Below, one piece after another: positions 36,064 through 48,606 of a DNA stretch of 64,000 bases (its first letter is position 1; every line of letters starts with the position of its first letter). The stretch is from Diphasiastrum complanatum. Lineage: Eukaryota; Streptophyta; Lycopodiopsida; Lycopodiales; Lycopodiaceae. A program made the translations under genes and the position numbers. Location of the stretch: contig CM055111.1 of assembly GCA_029204225.1 (NCBI GenBank), positions 8,375,267-8,439,266 of the forward strand, read 5' to 3'. The notes beneath the pieces are model-generated. The model ran no database searches, was not told the DNA's origin, and saw only the letters and a list, made by a program, of their open reading frames with translations.

Positions 36064-36535
36064 TGTGTTAGGGCATCATTAGTACAGTAAAGAGTAGCCT
36101 TCCATGCTAGGTGGGACCCGACCCGTTGTAATTACCGGATAGGAGGGTTCCAAGGGAAGTGGCTAGTGGACCCGCAGTGCTACCAGTTATATTGGTAGCC
36201 GAGGGGTCAGGTACACAATTAAGGTCACGTAGTATCCCGAGTCTAGTAATTGGCCCTAGTGGGGTCTGAGGGTTTAGGGGGTACAGGTGACTACCTAGCC
36301 ATGTGGGCGAGCCCGGGTTAGCAAGTGCTAAGTGGCAAGTGCATGGAGTGGCCAACTAGCTAGGTACCCGAGATGCAACTTGGAAGTCACGTCCCTCACA
36401 TCATATAGTGAGCTCAGGATGTCCCATAGGGTATGGGTTTATAGAGAAAGTGGACTTTTTGTTTTTATGAGGTTTGGAAGGGAAGGCCAGAGAGCAGCGA
36501 TGTGGAGGGAAGTGGTGACGAAGGAGGTTGTGACT
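36064..36535 (+). mobile_element. probable gypsy 3' LTR
   Basis: Begins TGTGTTAGGGC after the polypurine tract and is unusually GC-rich for this window. The right limit is not defined. Confidence 0.5.
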
Positions 36536-37370
36536 CTAATGGATTTTTGTGTGGGAAAGAGACTCTTGATAGAGCGGTCTACATAGAGGCCAACAAGATA
36601 GGCCATTGTACTCATGAGCTTCTCCTAGCTGCAGAAAGTACTCTCCATATGTATTAATAGGTCCCAAACTATCGTCAAATGTCCTAATAACTCCTAAGTC
36701 GTCTCTATCAAGGTCCCGTAAGCGAAGATGATGAATAATATCATGGAAATCCGATTGTCGTGAGGTTGTCTTGGCATTGAAATCACCAGTGAGAAATATA
36801 TGTTTGCACTCTACATATTTGACAACATCCATAGAAAGATCCAAAGAAAACTTGTAAAACCTCCAACTCCCGACAATGAATGGATGCCATTACAATTCCA
36901 CACCCCAATTTGTAGGCGGTGTGGGTGGGGTCCCGACTCCCTATTTTTGGGAGTTGTTGGATACATGATCAATATATCGGATCTAGCCAAAAGAATCACT
37001 CATCTACCCGATGTCTTAGCCACTTGGAAGGCTTTATTCCTTTCTTCCACTTGGATATAGTTAAGGTCATCATTCGTGTAGATATGAGTGCCATGTAGTT
37101 TGGCTCCCTATGAGTATCAAGTTAATCAAAGCAAATTAGCAAGGTGGCATTATCCCTCGTGGTTCTCCAAGCTGAATTTAAAACTTCGGCATTAGTGTAG
37201 TCTCAAGGAAATGCTTTGCCTCTTCATGTGCATTTTGGTTGTCTGTAATGTTGCACACTCTAATGTTGAGAGATTTATGTGCTCGAGACTTTTCTTGGGA
37301 AAGAGTAGCTGGAATAACGGATGAAATGGGGGCACGTAGCTTACTACCTTTTTTCAACATTGTTGCCAAA
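36536..37370 (-). pseudogene. LINE endonuclease fragment
   Basis: The frame 36844-36536 contains IFLTGDFNAKTTSRQSDFHD, the GDFNA motif of the endonuclease-exonuclease-phosphatase fold used by non-LTR retrotransposons to nick target DNA. Upstream frames (36999-36811, 37369-37178) give fragments of the same protein with stops. No reverse transcriptase part is present. Confidence 0.75.
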
Positions 37371-39094
37371 GAGAGGGTTTCCTTGCTGAGTGATCTGAGA
37401 CTCTAGTTCTTGAATCTTTGTTGTAGTGTGAGATGGGGAGCCCTGCTTCTCTTGTAAACAAAATATTTCGCTTCCATAGGGCCCTTCTATGTTATAAGCT
37501 TCTTCAATGACTTTGTAAAAATCCCCTCTTCACTTCTCAATCCCTTGAATTCTTTCCTAAATTCTTCCATAAGCTGCCAAATAGGAATGAATCAATCTCC
37601 GACCTTAGAACTGTTGTAAATTTTGTGTCTAGCAAAGGGTTAGGAGTGATTGGGGCAAAACCGGAGCGCTCAGTCTCAGAGGGCTGCTATGTAGCAGCAT
37701 CAACAAGCTGCTATTGCGTAGCAGTAGCAGTATGGGAGGTGGGGGTGAACTTATATTCTTGCCTCAGTGTGAACACTTGGACTTGTAAATTGTAAATATT
37801 AAAATGGCTTACACCAGCCTATGGTGTTTTGTAAGAGAATGTAAATAGCAGGTTTTTGATAGCTTGTTGTCTTGCTTATATTTCTGGTATAGGGTACTGC
37901 TCTTAATTTAGAGGCTGCTGGATTGATCTCCTAAAAAGTAGGAGTTGACCGGTCAACGAGACATGTGTCATATGCTCACGAGGACACTTGGTCAAGTGCA
38001 TGAGTGGCAACGGTCCTCCTCCTCGCTTGCCAATGTGCAAACCACAAGCATTCATAACAAGACAATGTTTCTACTCATTCACAACCAAATACACAAAGCA
38101 AAAAGCAAAACACTCACCCTCCTCACAAAGGCCACACTCTCAAATGCCCTTACAACCCACTCCTCTCATATCTCTTCTCTCTCACCCAACCCAACCTTCA
38201 ATTCTCTCCCTTCCGACCTTAACACACGTCTTTGAACAATGCATTAGCATCCAACAATCAAGGAGTGCAAGCATAGCTTTATCAACCAAACCCCAATGGT
38301 CCCCCTTCACAATGCAAGCTTGCCATTCTTCATGCTTTTCATGCCCTTCAAGCCCTTCTTTCCATTTCAAATCCTTTTCCCATTGCCAATATTTCTATTT
38401 GCACTGTCTTTTGTGGCACTCATCACTTGGGATATCTTTGGTAGACCGGTTTCCTTACAAAACACTCGGTAATTATGTATTAGCAAAAAGTGACAAAGTA
38501 CATGGCGAAACTTTAGCACGGTCATGCCGACTATCTTTTACAACTGGCTAATTTTAAAAGCCGTAAAATATCTATATCGGCCATTTCTAAGACCGCAAAA
38601 TTTTCTCTAGCCACTTTTCGGGCGGGCTATCTATAGGCAATTTTGTGCCATTTTTACCATTAACAGCCGGATTTTACATGCTAGTTTTTACAAAATTGTG
38701 AAAAATTGCTCTAAAAATAGCCCAATTTTTCATGCAAAAATATCGGCTAACATTGGTGACTTCACTGGGGAGTGCGGTCCCCACACGGATGGACTCAGAA
38801 TGGCTCATCTAGTATTAGCCTTATCAAGTATAGTGGGCTCAGCACCCTTGTTGGGTGATGCTAACCACAGTGATCTAGTGCGGTGTCTTCAACAGCTACC
38901 TACCCAAAGGCAATCAATTTAGCCCATATGATCCATCTGCAACATGATTGGCTTTAAGTGCAACATCTTCAAATAATTTTGTGCCTTTGTACCTGCAGTA
39001 AAACCCACACGTGATCTAAATGGCAAATGCTCCCAATCCCATCAGATTTTAAGGCAATGCTCTCTTTTCAGACCCATGCATGGAGGGATATGCA
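37371..39094. other. no gene recognised
   Basis: Frames at 37945-38551 are low-complexity Ser/Pro/His-rich overlaps in C-rich DNA and are not convincing. A stretch near 38555-38760 repeats short phrases such as TTTTGTGCC and GCCATTT without clear units. Confidence 0.4.
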
Positions 39095-39103
39095 AATGCA
39101 AAT

Positions 39104-40306
39104 CTCAAAATTAGTGGTGGGATTATATGGATGCAAGTCATCAACAATGTGTCTAATATTGTCCCATCGGTGTGTGTGTGTGTGTGTGTGTGTGAATGCA
39201 AATCTCAAAATTGGTGGTGGGATTATATGGATGCAAGTCATCAACAATGTGTCTAATATCGTCCCATCGGTGTGTGTGTGTGTGTGTGTTAATGCGATCT
39301 ATCACTTTCAAAGAGATATGATTGATAAGGTGTATGTGATCTCAAAACCATTCGTAATGTGGGTAATTCTATGTCTAAATCTTGTACTTGAATCTTGTCT
39401 AATGATTCTGATGCATATATCGTGGAATAACTACAAGATCTATGAGATCTATAATGCACATCAAAAAGTTTCAGTCATGTTGATGATCATAGATCCACTC
39501 ATGATATCATTGTGCCTCTCAAATAACAAGCTTCATCATAATGGATCTACATGAAAATTTCAATTGTAAGTTGTTGGGATCTTTTGATTGAATCTAAATT
39601 GTGTGATCCACTAATTGATGTCCACTATGAATGAGATCTATGAATGGAATCTGAATAATGAGCTAGAGGAGATCTAGCTCCATTTGAGATGGCCTACTAA
39701 TCAGATCCAATCAAGTACTGCGAGGAAAGATGTCGAACCTCACAAATGGTTATAGATCCGATTTGGAGCCATCAAGCATCATCAAACTGATATAGGTCTC
39801 TCTCTTTTTCTTTTTCTTTTTCAAGTGTCTTATCAATCGGGTAGAGGAATCACTCCCCTCCCTGTTGCACTGTTTTTCTTCCCAAATTTTTCCTCTCTTT
39901 AACCCCCCATATGCTTCTATATCAATCAATCATAGGCCCATTACAACAATGCATGATGACCTATGTAGCTTAGAGTATATGTGGAGTGTATGGATATGAA
40001 TGCATTCATTCAACGTTGCAATCAGTTGGTCCAATCACGCCGTGGCTATATGATGCAAGTGTAGGGGTGGTGGGTGCAAATGACTTTGACTTCTGGATCA
40101 TCATATTTCTGCACTTCAACAAGGGTTCCTGCATACAACAACAAACATCATTTCTAGAAATAATTTTGATTTGCCTCTTTTATTTTTTATAACATACAGA
40201 ATGGAAAAGAAATTCACCAAACAACAAGATTAACAAAGTAGGAGAATGAACAAATGAAAATAAAACTTAGACTTCCTATTTTCCCTTATCCCATAGGTAA
40301 AATCAA
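39104..40306. repeat. ~1.1 kb inverted repeat, right arm
   Basis: Reverse complement of 28772-29876. It is longer because a 100-bp segment with its (GT)n run is duplicated in tandem (39095-39194, 39195-39294). The open frame from 39027 reads through the GT repeats and is an artefact. Confidence 0.9.
39171..39289. repeat. two (TG)n microsatellites
   Basis: TG runs at 39171-39194 and 39271-39289, each preceded by the same ~70-bp sequence. Confidence 0.95.
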
Positions 40307-42061
40307 GAATAAGAGTATAGTTTGTCATCATATCGACTACCCCAGATTGACCTTGTTATCTGGATATTCATCTTATGTTATAGGTCTAACATGATATATT
40401 GAATAGGAGGCTAAATTATTCAGATTTGTCAACTGATGTGGGTGATTTTGGTGTATGTTTCGGTTCCATGGTAGAAATGGAAGGTTTGCATTTGTAGCCT
40501 GAAATATCCTTCTCGTATCATAGGGTTCATTCCCGTTATTTATATCCATGATTGGAGGTATAGTATTCCCGATCTCCTCTCTGAATTTTGATTCAGCCCC
40601 TTCGTTCTCGACATAGCCTAGCACGCCCTCTTTCCAATGGAGTATATTATCTATTAACTCTTAGGTCTCTTGGACACAGTTTTTGTACCCATCCTCGTTG
40701 GTGTTTATCGATGTACTCTTCTTTCTCACGACATTCTTATGATTCTCAAATAGGTTCTATATACCGTATGACTCCTCTTGATTAATGTCATTGGAGCTAG
40801 GAGTGTAATACTTTCACTACCAAAAATTGATGCATCTAGATCTAGTGGTCTGGGTCTGGGAGAGTAGTGTATTGGGCCTGTCCATGTAGGTTCTGTGAAA
40901 AATGCAAAAATAAGCTTGGTAGAGGCCAAAAATCTTGTATATAGATAAACACACATGTGTGGAGCCTGTTCCCATGTGTGAAAATAGTGTACTTGTCATG
41001 TACCATAATCATATAGGTTGTACATATGATTTAATTCAAGTTCTAGTGGCTAAAAAGGCCAAAAACTAGTTTTCTAGACATATGACACATGGCATCAATC
41101 TATTGATTGCATGAGCCACATCCTTTGGTTAGGTGTCACATCCCATGTGTATAGGACAGCTCACATGTGTGGAATAAGCTGAAGTAGACGAATTTTGACT
41201 TCTAGAAGATTTTCAAGTAGATCTCCATATAGAAGGAAAATGGACCAAAGGTGCTCAAAATAGAAGGTTTTGTCCAAGTGTCAACTTTGCATGATGAATC
41301 ATCATATGACAAAGCACCTTCACACATGTGGGATCAAAGGGATGATTAGTACCACGAGCTCCCACTTATTGTATATATAGAGCCACATTTGGCCATAATC
41401 AATGTGAGACACCAATCTTGGTTTTGGAAGCAATTTTGAGTGATTCTCTCCATTTGTCTACATTTGTTTTGATTGTTTTGAGGATCTATCAATGTGTACT
41501 TGATTTTCAGGTTGGAGTCCGTACTCAGACAGTGTTTCACATGTGTGAAACCATAAAGTACACTTATCTTCAATTAATGATTGTTCTTGTTAGGATTTTG
41601 TGTCTAGAATTGATCTAGATTGATCTTAATCTCAAGTAGATTGATAGATCAAGTAATTTGACAACCAATCCCTCTTGAGGATCAGATTAGGATCCACTCT
41701 TGGTCCTTTTTGTACTTTTTGCACAGGTTCATCTATTTCTTCCCATTTTGAGGTTAGTCACTAAACATCGATTGTGTTGCCTCCTCAGACGATGCTTGCA
41801 ACTCACTTTTGGTTATGGTCAGTACGCTCGCCCGATCCTGAGGGGTATATTTATGATATCTAGTCCATGGGTGTATATTTATATCAGTTTGTATTCCACA
41901 ATTGACTAGCCCATAACAATGTAGATTTGACCATAATCCTCTTGTGCCCCATCACAATTCTAAACAATAAGGTTCCTCTTGAGATATCTCAAGATTGATT
42001 GATATTCTATCTACTTCATCATGTTCTAGTTATGGTAGTTTTGAGGGTATAATTCTGGCAT
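40307..42061. other. intergenic; rich in CACATGTG palindromes
   Basis: No protein similarity seen. Five copies of a CACATGTG-centred or near-identical motif lie at 40950, 40972, 41162, 41321 and 41538. TATA-like TATATATAG near 41371. Confidence 0.4.
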
Positions 42062-43832
42062 TAATCCCATATCCTATAGCATAGGCATTTTTGTTTCCAC
42101 GGTGTCATTCTTGTGTACTAAAAGGACTGATATACCTTTAGTCCCTTAATCAAAAGTGTGACAATTTGGCATCACACCATCCCTCTCAGGTGTGTAGTGT
42201 GGTCTTGGTCTTGGGGGTTTGGATGTATGGTGTAGGTCTCTCATAACATTCAACTCATCCCTTACTGTCCGTTGACTACAATCTAGGATTGGATTCCTCA
42301 TTGCTTGACATTTAGATGTAGTGATGTAAGCTGCCTCAATAATCATGGCTCTAGATACCGCCTCTTCAAAAGGGGAGACTCCAGATTGGCATACTACTAA
42401 TTGTATATCCGATTGTAGGCCCTTAGGAAAAAAGTGAGCACTAATTAAGATGATACCTCAATTGCTAGCCCTATATTCAATTTTCGAATGAGCTCCTTGA
42501 GTCGTTTGATATACAAGCGTACTGATACTCCTAGTTCTTGTTGTATCGTGGTTAGAGTGAACATTAGAATATCAACATTGTATCTAGGTCCAAACTCTGC
42601 TAAAAATAGCTCAAACAATTATTTTCAAGTAGTGATAGAAGCTTTGGGTAGATTATAATACCAATGCCTAGCTTTTCCTACCAAAGTTGTGGAAAAGAAT
42701 ATCATCCTATGCGTAGGATTTACAATCACATTAACAACCATTAGTGTCTCAAAATGTTTGAGATGCTCGTGAGCATTGTTTCCATGGAATTGCGGTAAGG
42801 AATGTGAAGAGTTTCAGATCATTAAGATCAAGAACATCCTTTTGATCTTTGTTTAGAAAGACAACAAATCACCAACCTTGCCAATGTAGAAAAATCAACA
42901 TCTATTCTATGAATAAGATGCAAACTCTAATAGATCTTGATCAAACATCAATCAAAACATGAAATGAAGTTTTTGTCCATACCAAAACAGTGAGCTACTA
43001 TATTTCACACATGTGGATCCGAATATACCATAAATTGAGCATTCTACACACAAAATTGCAAGATATCACCAATATAGTGCACCAATGGATAGATGACCCA
43101 AATAGAACTCATGTATAAGCATGAAATGAGATGTGAGAGAGAGAAACTTCTCTTCCCACGAGTTACATCCTTTTATAACAGGTCCAAACCTAATTTCAAA
43201 CTTTGGTTTCCCTCCATAATAAAAAACCCTACCATGTTTGTGACTAGATTCAATGTCTCTACTACTCAAATTGGATCTATCAAAAACTCATGTACTACAC
43301 TTTCCCACACTTTTCAAAAGTGTTTATTCAAATGCCTTTAGACTAATGTAACTCATTAAGAGAGTTCTAAGTCCAAAAAGAGCCCTTTGTAAAGATTCTC
43401 TTTTTATTTTTTCTCAAATTTTTCTTACACATGGACCAACCAAAACAGTCAAATTTGAAATCTACATAACGTAACTTTTTGAGTCCACATTTTGATTCCA
43501 CATTAAAAATGGCATAACTTTTTAGGGGTAAGTCCAAGTTTAGCGCAGTCTAGTGCATTCGAAAGCGCTCGGCAAGCACTTTCCAATGATATGTTATATG
43601 ACATACTTTTGAGCTACAGTTAAATGTTATGGCAAGTCAAATTTATTAGCTGAAAATAATGCTATAATATTTTAATAATACAAAATGAATCTTTGCACGA
43701 ATTCATATAAGGTCCTTTTGGAGCTCAAAACTCTCCTAATGTTGAAAAGTCAAATTCTAAGTCTAATATGAAATTGGCCTCAATTGCCAAATAAACCAAT
43801 ATAGCAAATTTGACTAAACTAGTTGAAATCTT

Positions 43833-44572
43833 TCACACTCCCTCTTCAACTAGTTTTAGCATAGACTTTGATAACACTCCAAGTGATGTCCTATGCTTCA
43901 TAAACGATTCTTTTCCCAATGTTCTGGTAAAGATATCAGCTACACATTCTCTTGAAGAAACATGTTGAAGCTCCACCTCCTTTGCCATGACTTGCTCCCT
44001 CACAAAATGATATGCCACTTCAATATGCTTGCTCTTAGCATGAATGATAGGATTGATTGCCAACTCTTGGGCTGATAGGTTGTCACAAAAGATGATTGGG
44101 ATCTCTAAAAAATCCAGCAAGTGAAGATCCTTGATCATCCTCTTGATCCATACCATCTCCTTTGTGCAATGAGTAAGTGCTTTGTACTCGGCCTCACTAG
44201 ATGACAATGAGATAGTGGCTTGTTTCTTTGACATCCAAGATATAGCTCCATCACCTATGAAATACAATGAGCACTAATGGATTGATCTCTAGAAAAGTAC
44301 GAATCTAAAAATCCAAACAAGCTAGGTGATGATGCCTCATACAATATGCCAAAATGTCGAGTTGCCATGATATACCTCAAAACTCGTTTTTCTAGCTTCC
44401 AATGCTCCTCACTAGGATCTTGCATAAATTGACTCAATCTATCAACACAATAGCTTAGATCTGGTCTTGTGATGGTTAGATAGATAAGTGACCCAACTAG
44501 CTTTCTATAGAGAGTAATGTCCTTGAAGGATCTTTCATTACCTCTTATAGTCAGCTTTACATGAGACTCCAT
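43833..44572 (-). pseudogene. copia RNase H (inverted copy)
   Basis: The same RNase H and connecting region on the minus strand (44572-44255 and 44267-43833), with SLSSSEAEYKAL and ADIFTRTLG. The RT part found in the direct copies is missing because of a ~285-bp deletion whose junction lies near 44578. The frame is again split in two. Confidence 0.85.
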
Positions 44573-44829
44573 AGGTGAGAGAGTAAAAAATTGTTAAGCT
44601 TTTTGGCGGAGAAATTAGGTGGGAAAATGGTTTAGAGGCTATAACTTTCAAATATGTCCAAACAAACCTTTGCAGACCTGGCAGTACCTTCTACCACATC
44701 AGTATAAGCTATTGTACTTTTTGCGAGAGTTAGTTCTCAGCCATTTTGCCAAAATAGCCAAAAAAATATAAAGACTATAAAAACTTTAAAATACTACTAA
44801 GTATCCTTCGTAGAGCTCTCTGAAGTTCC

Positions 44830-45450
44830 ATCTCACTGAGACCAGGACACGGAGAAGTCTGCAAGAGTTCCTTGCAGAGTAAGACCCTCTACGAAGGTTC
44901 CCAAGATCCAGAATAGCAAAATCTAAGACAAAACCCTCACAGACATCAAAATTTTAAATTTTTGTAGGAACTAACCTTCACAAAAGCTTTTGAAGTTCCA
45001 TCTCAGTGAGACAAGGACATAGAAGAGGCTGTGAGAGTTGGTTTGAATTATTGATTATTTTGTGAGGTAAAAAGTGATTATGACCCCTTGTAGACAACAA
45101 TAACTCTTGCACCACTGAGAAGTAACCTTTGAAAACCATCCCATTGTCTTTAGAATGTCATTTTCTATCAGTGATGAAGTCAAGGAGAGTTAGTTTGAGA
45201 TATTGAATGTTTTGTGAGCCAAAAAGTGATTTTGAACCCTTGCAGACATCAATACCTCTCACACCACTGAGAAGTAACCTTCACAAACCATCCCATTCTT
45301 TTTAAACTGTTGTTTTCCATCAGTGATGAAGTCTGCAAGAGTTAGTTTCCAATATTGAATGATCTGTAAGGAAACAAGTGAATTTTTTTATCTAAAGGAC
45401 CTTCACAAACATCAATAACCTTTGCATCTGCAAGAGTTAACCTTCACAGG
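44830..45450. repeat. ~150-bp tandem repeats in a copia LTR (inverted)
   Basis: Reverse complement of the array at 4311-4960 with the same number of units. The array therefore existed before the composite unit multiplied. Confidence 0.65.
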
Positions 45451-45763
45451 TTTGACATAAGTTAAATCTCTGAGCCAGATCCAACTACTATGTACATTGA
45501 GTTTTTGTGATCCAAATGAAACCAAATCAATTTATACTTGTTTCATAGGTTGAAGGCCGTACTACAGCCTGTAGTACACGTGTGGACTCAGATTTGGGTC
45601 TTTGATCTTGTTTATTAATTATCCATACTTGTTATGTGTCAAATTGCTAATCTAGATCAGCATTTATTGTCTAGTTTTTTGATGCATTGTTAAGCAAGCA
45701 CATAATCTCTCTTGTGGATATTTTAAGATCCATTTTTTGTCCTCAAAGTATTGTACTTTCACA

Positions 45764-46777
45764 TGGTATCAGAGCCAAGTACAAGGGCTTTGATCTTAGA
45801 TCCATTCAAATCCATTTTTAGCAGTTTTGTATGCTAAAAACTAGTCTTGTGAGGGCGAGTTTGGTGCTAAGTTTTGGTGGTAGGAATTGATCCCAAACTT
45901 CTTTAGGATCAAATTTTGTACTATTCCCATGTGTGGGCACTTCTGAACCAGCATTAAATGAACTACATTCATTTGGTCATTGTAAATTGAATTTGTGAAC
46001 TGTTGGTGTAGTTTTTGGTGGAACCAAGATAATCTACCAAGATCATTAGCCATTGATTAGATTTGAATTTGTTTCATGGAATCTAATTAATCTAGGCTGA
46101 GTTCAAGTCCTATTAAGGTTAAAAACGGGTCTTTAAAGTACACCAAGTAGGAAGGAAGAGATTCAGTCATTTTTTTGTCCAAAAATAGCCAATATTGGCA
46201 AGATTTGATTGTAAGTAGATTTCACATCATCTTATCTTCATCCCATCTTTGTGAGGGAGTGCTAGAACTGAGATTATAAGTCCATTTGTTGGATTAGAAA
46301 TCTAATTTGAGTGAAACACTACAAGAGAGAGACCTTAGTGAGTTTCTAGAGACAATCAAATCCATTTCTTGGCAAGATTTGTTTGAAAGTAGTTTTCACT
46401 TCATCTTATCTTCATTCTAGCTTTGCGATGGAGTGATAGAACTGTCATTATAAGTCCATTTGTTGGATTAGAAATCAAATTTGAGTGAAAGACTGCAAGT
46501 GTGAGACCTTTGTGGGTTTCAAGTCAATCAAATCTATTTCTTGTTTGTAGATGTCGTTAGTAAGATGGGATCTGCTAGAGCATACCTTCTAGAAGCTAGT
46601 GAGAGATTGAATTCTACAAATTATGCTATTTGGAAGGTTAGGATGGAGTCACTCTTGGTGCTCCAAGACCTTTATGAATTCTTGATTGAAGATGAAGATG
46701 TACCTCTAGGTGCACAAGAGTTAGCTAGATACAAGAAGAGATCTAGGCTTGCACTTCATTGTGTGAAGGCCAAATAG
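45764..46777 (+). pseudogene. truncated copia: primer-binding site and gag (inverted copy)
   Basis: The primer-binding site TGGTATCAGAGCC is at 45764-45776, after an LTR ending CTTTCACA at 45763. The gag frame 46541-46777 shows the copia gag pattern (LNSTNYAIWKVRMESLL) and is cut off where LTR sequence begins (TATAAAA at about 46790). Protease, integrase and RT are missing. It corresponds to 3996-2960 of the left copy. Confidence 0.8.
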
Positions 46778-47270
46778 GGCTTGGACTTGTTATAAAAGGA
46801 TGTAACTCGTGGAGAGACAAATATTCTCTCTTCTCTCTCTCATTTCATCATTATACATGGTCCTCTTTGGGTTCTGCTACTCATTGGTGCACTCTCATGA
46901 TGTTATCTTGCAATTCTATGTGTAGAATGATCATTTATTGCTATTTTCGGTTCCACATGTGTGAAGTACAGTAGGGTACTGTAATTGTATGGACATCAAC
47001 TATATTTTGTGTTTTGGTTCATGTTTGATTAGTATCTCATAGAGTTTGCATCTCATTTTGTAGGTAGATGCTGATTTTTCTACATTGGCAGGATTGTCGG
47101 TTTGCTCCTTATTGTAACCAAAGATCAGGGACATGGATTGGATCTTGAATGATTTGAAATCCTTCACATTTGTATCAATCTAACCAGAATCAAATGAAAT
47201 AAAAAACACATAAATGTCACTCAAAATTATTCCTATGGATTCAGATTGAACCAATAAGCAACTTCTAATC

Positions 47271-47941
47271 AAAACTATTCTATCAATGCAAGCAAATTTG
47301 AACACAATTCTAGCTAGAATTGCATTCTAGGATGAGAACTCTACAAGTTTCTTGTTGTAGTGGTATTATTTATCCTATCCTAAATCCAAGATCCAAGCAC
47401 ACGAGCATCAAGGAGATGAAGGCAGTCGTCACGCGATCCCGTGAGAGCGATAGCATATCTCTATCATCCATTAACACTAACATTGACACTACATCCATTA
47501 AGCTTAAGATCCAAAATGATAATAGCTTACTCTTTTTCTCTCTCCCTTTCTCTCTCAAAAAAGGCATAAGAATTACTGATTCCAATAACATTCAAATCCA
47601 ATCACTTAGAAAATACAATAAAAGCATAAAAGATGGAGGAATAGAGATTGAGAGCAAGAACATTTACATATCCATTCCATAAGAGAACCAATCTGCTTGT
47701 ATTGAAATGAAATTGAAAACATGAGGAGCAACTCGAGTTTTCCCCTATTTATAGTGGAGAGGAGGGCCTTGGCCTCAAAATCCTATTGGCCTATTTCTAC
47801 TTTCCTAACTATTCAAATTTACAAAAGAATGAGAACCCATTCAATAATTGGAGGGAACCAATTTGAATTTGAATTTGAACCAATTTTGGCGGGAGTCCCA
47901 ACTTTATTCACTAACTTGATATTTAGGCCTGCAGCATTAAA
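47271..47941. other. spacer between the inverted copia unit and the right 12 kb copy
   Basis: No recognised gene. A TATA-like TATTTATA at 47746-47753 precedes the edge of known similarity. Because the left copy is cut off by the window edge, this may in fact be part of the duplicated unit. Confidence 0.35.
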
Positions 47942-48142
47942 AGTCTTGCAAAAAGGCCTAAAGTCCTTTTATTGACTTTCTAATTATCAATTAACTATGT
48001 GATCATCGGGTTGGACTTACACACGCAGGGTGCCAAATCCCTCTCACTTATTAACTAGGGTTAGGGTTGCCTCAGGATCCGAAAATCCTCCAACGATATC
48101 CCCCACCAAAACTGGTGGCGGTCCCATGACACTTCACAAAGA

Positions 48143-48427
48143 TTATTTATTTCGGGCTTTGATTAGAACTTTGATCAAATAATGCTGCACCTTCTGCATG
48201 AAGTCGAGTCGGACAATGTTGAAATCCAAATTGTGCAATAAAAAACACCTACGCACTCCGGAGATCCACTTTGACATTGTCAAAGTTGTAAATCTTGTTT
48301 CCCAAGAGCCACCCATCATCGCGACATGAAAGTACAATCTGGCTAAGGAAAACTGATCTTTAACACTGTCGGACGCCATTGGTGCATTTGGATCGAATGC
48401 CAACGGAAAGAATCGACATTTATTCAT
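48143..48427 (-). other. unrecognised 94-codon ORF in the duplicated unit (right)
   Basis: Counterpart of 201-485, open over the same 94 codons with two or three residue changes. Product unknown. It again sits directly downstream of the LTP gene fragment on the same strand. Confidence 0.25.
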
Positions 48428-48435
48428 TCAAATCA

Positions 48436-48605
48436 ACTTTTTGTCTCGCTGCAGTCAGAGTAGCGCACAAACATTGAGCTTTCCCCTGATATGCCTTGAG
48501 TGCATTACAGCAATTTTGTGAGGGCTTCATAGGCCGATTGCCAGCAGCCGAGAGGCACCAAGTCAAGGACCCAAAGTTGCTAGAATTGCACTGAGCACTG
48601 ACGTA
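48436..48605 (-). pseudogene. captured fragment of the nsLTP gene (right)
   Basis: Same 170-bp LTP piece as at 494-663, with about four mismatches to the intact gene at 20695-20864. One change is shared with the left copy, so capture happened before the 12 kb duplication. The other changes are private to each copy. It is joined to copia RT at the same base. Confidence 0.9.
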
Positions 48606-48606
48606 A

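Larger units (their letters stand above)
42067..47265. mobile_element. composite copia unit, inverted copy without SINE
   Basis: Reverse complement of 2496-8083. It lacks the SINE (about 101 bp including one target repeat) and about 285 bp of RT sequence (5190-5475 of the left copy; junction near 44578). The pentamer TAATC lies on both sides exactly at the similarity breakpoints (42062-42066 and 47266-47270), as a 5-bp target-site duplication would. It is visibly more diverged than the two direct copies are from each other, so it split off earlier. Confidence 0.8.

Noticed and set aside
37988-38551. A 187-codon ORF rich in Ser, Pro and His
   Set aside because: Low-complexity C-rich DNA with an equally long overlapping frame at 37945-38235 and no motif or splice structure.
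29788-39289. CRISPR-like spaced repeats
   Set aside because: The repeats are dinucleotide microsatellites in plant DNA; there are no regular spacers or cas genes.
39027-39554. A 175-codon ORF on the plus strand
   Set aside because: It reads through two TG microsatellites (VCVCV runs) and a tandem duplication; chance frame.
47320-47682. A 120-codon ORF upstream of the right 12 kb copy
   Set aside because: No recognisable domain and low-complexity Ser/Ile/Asn composition. The opposite strand is open too.
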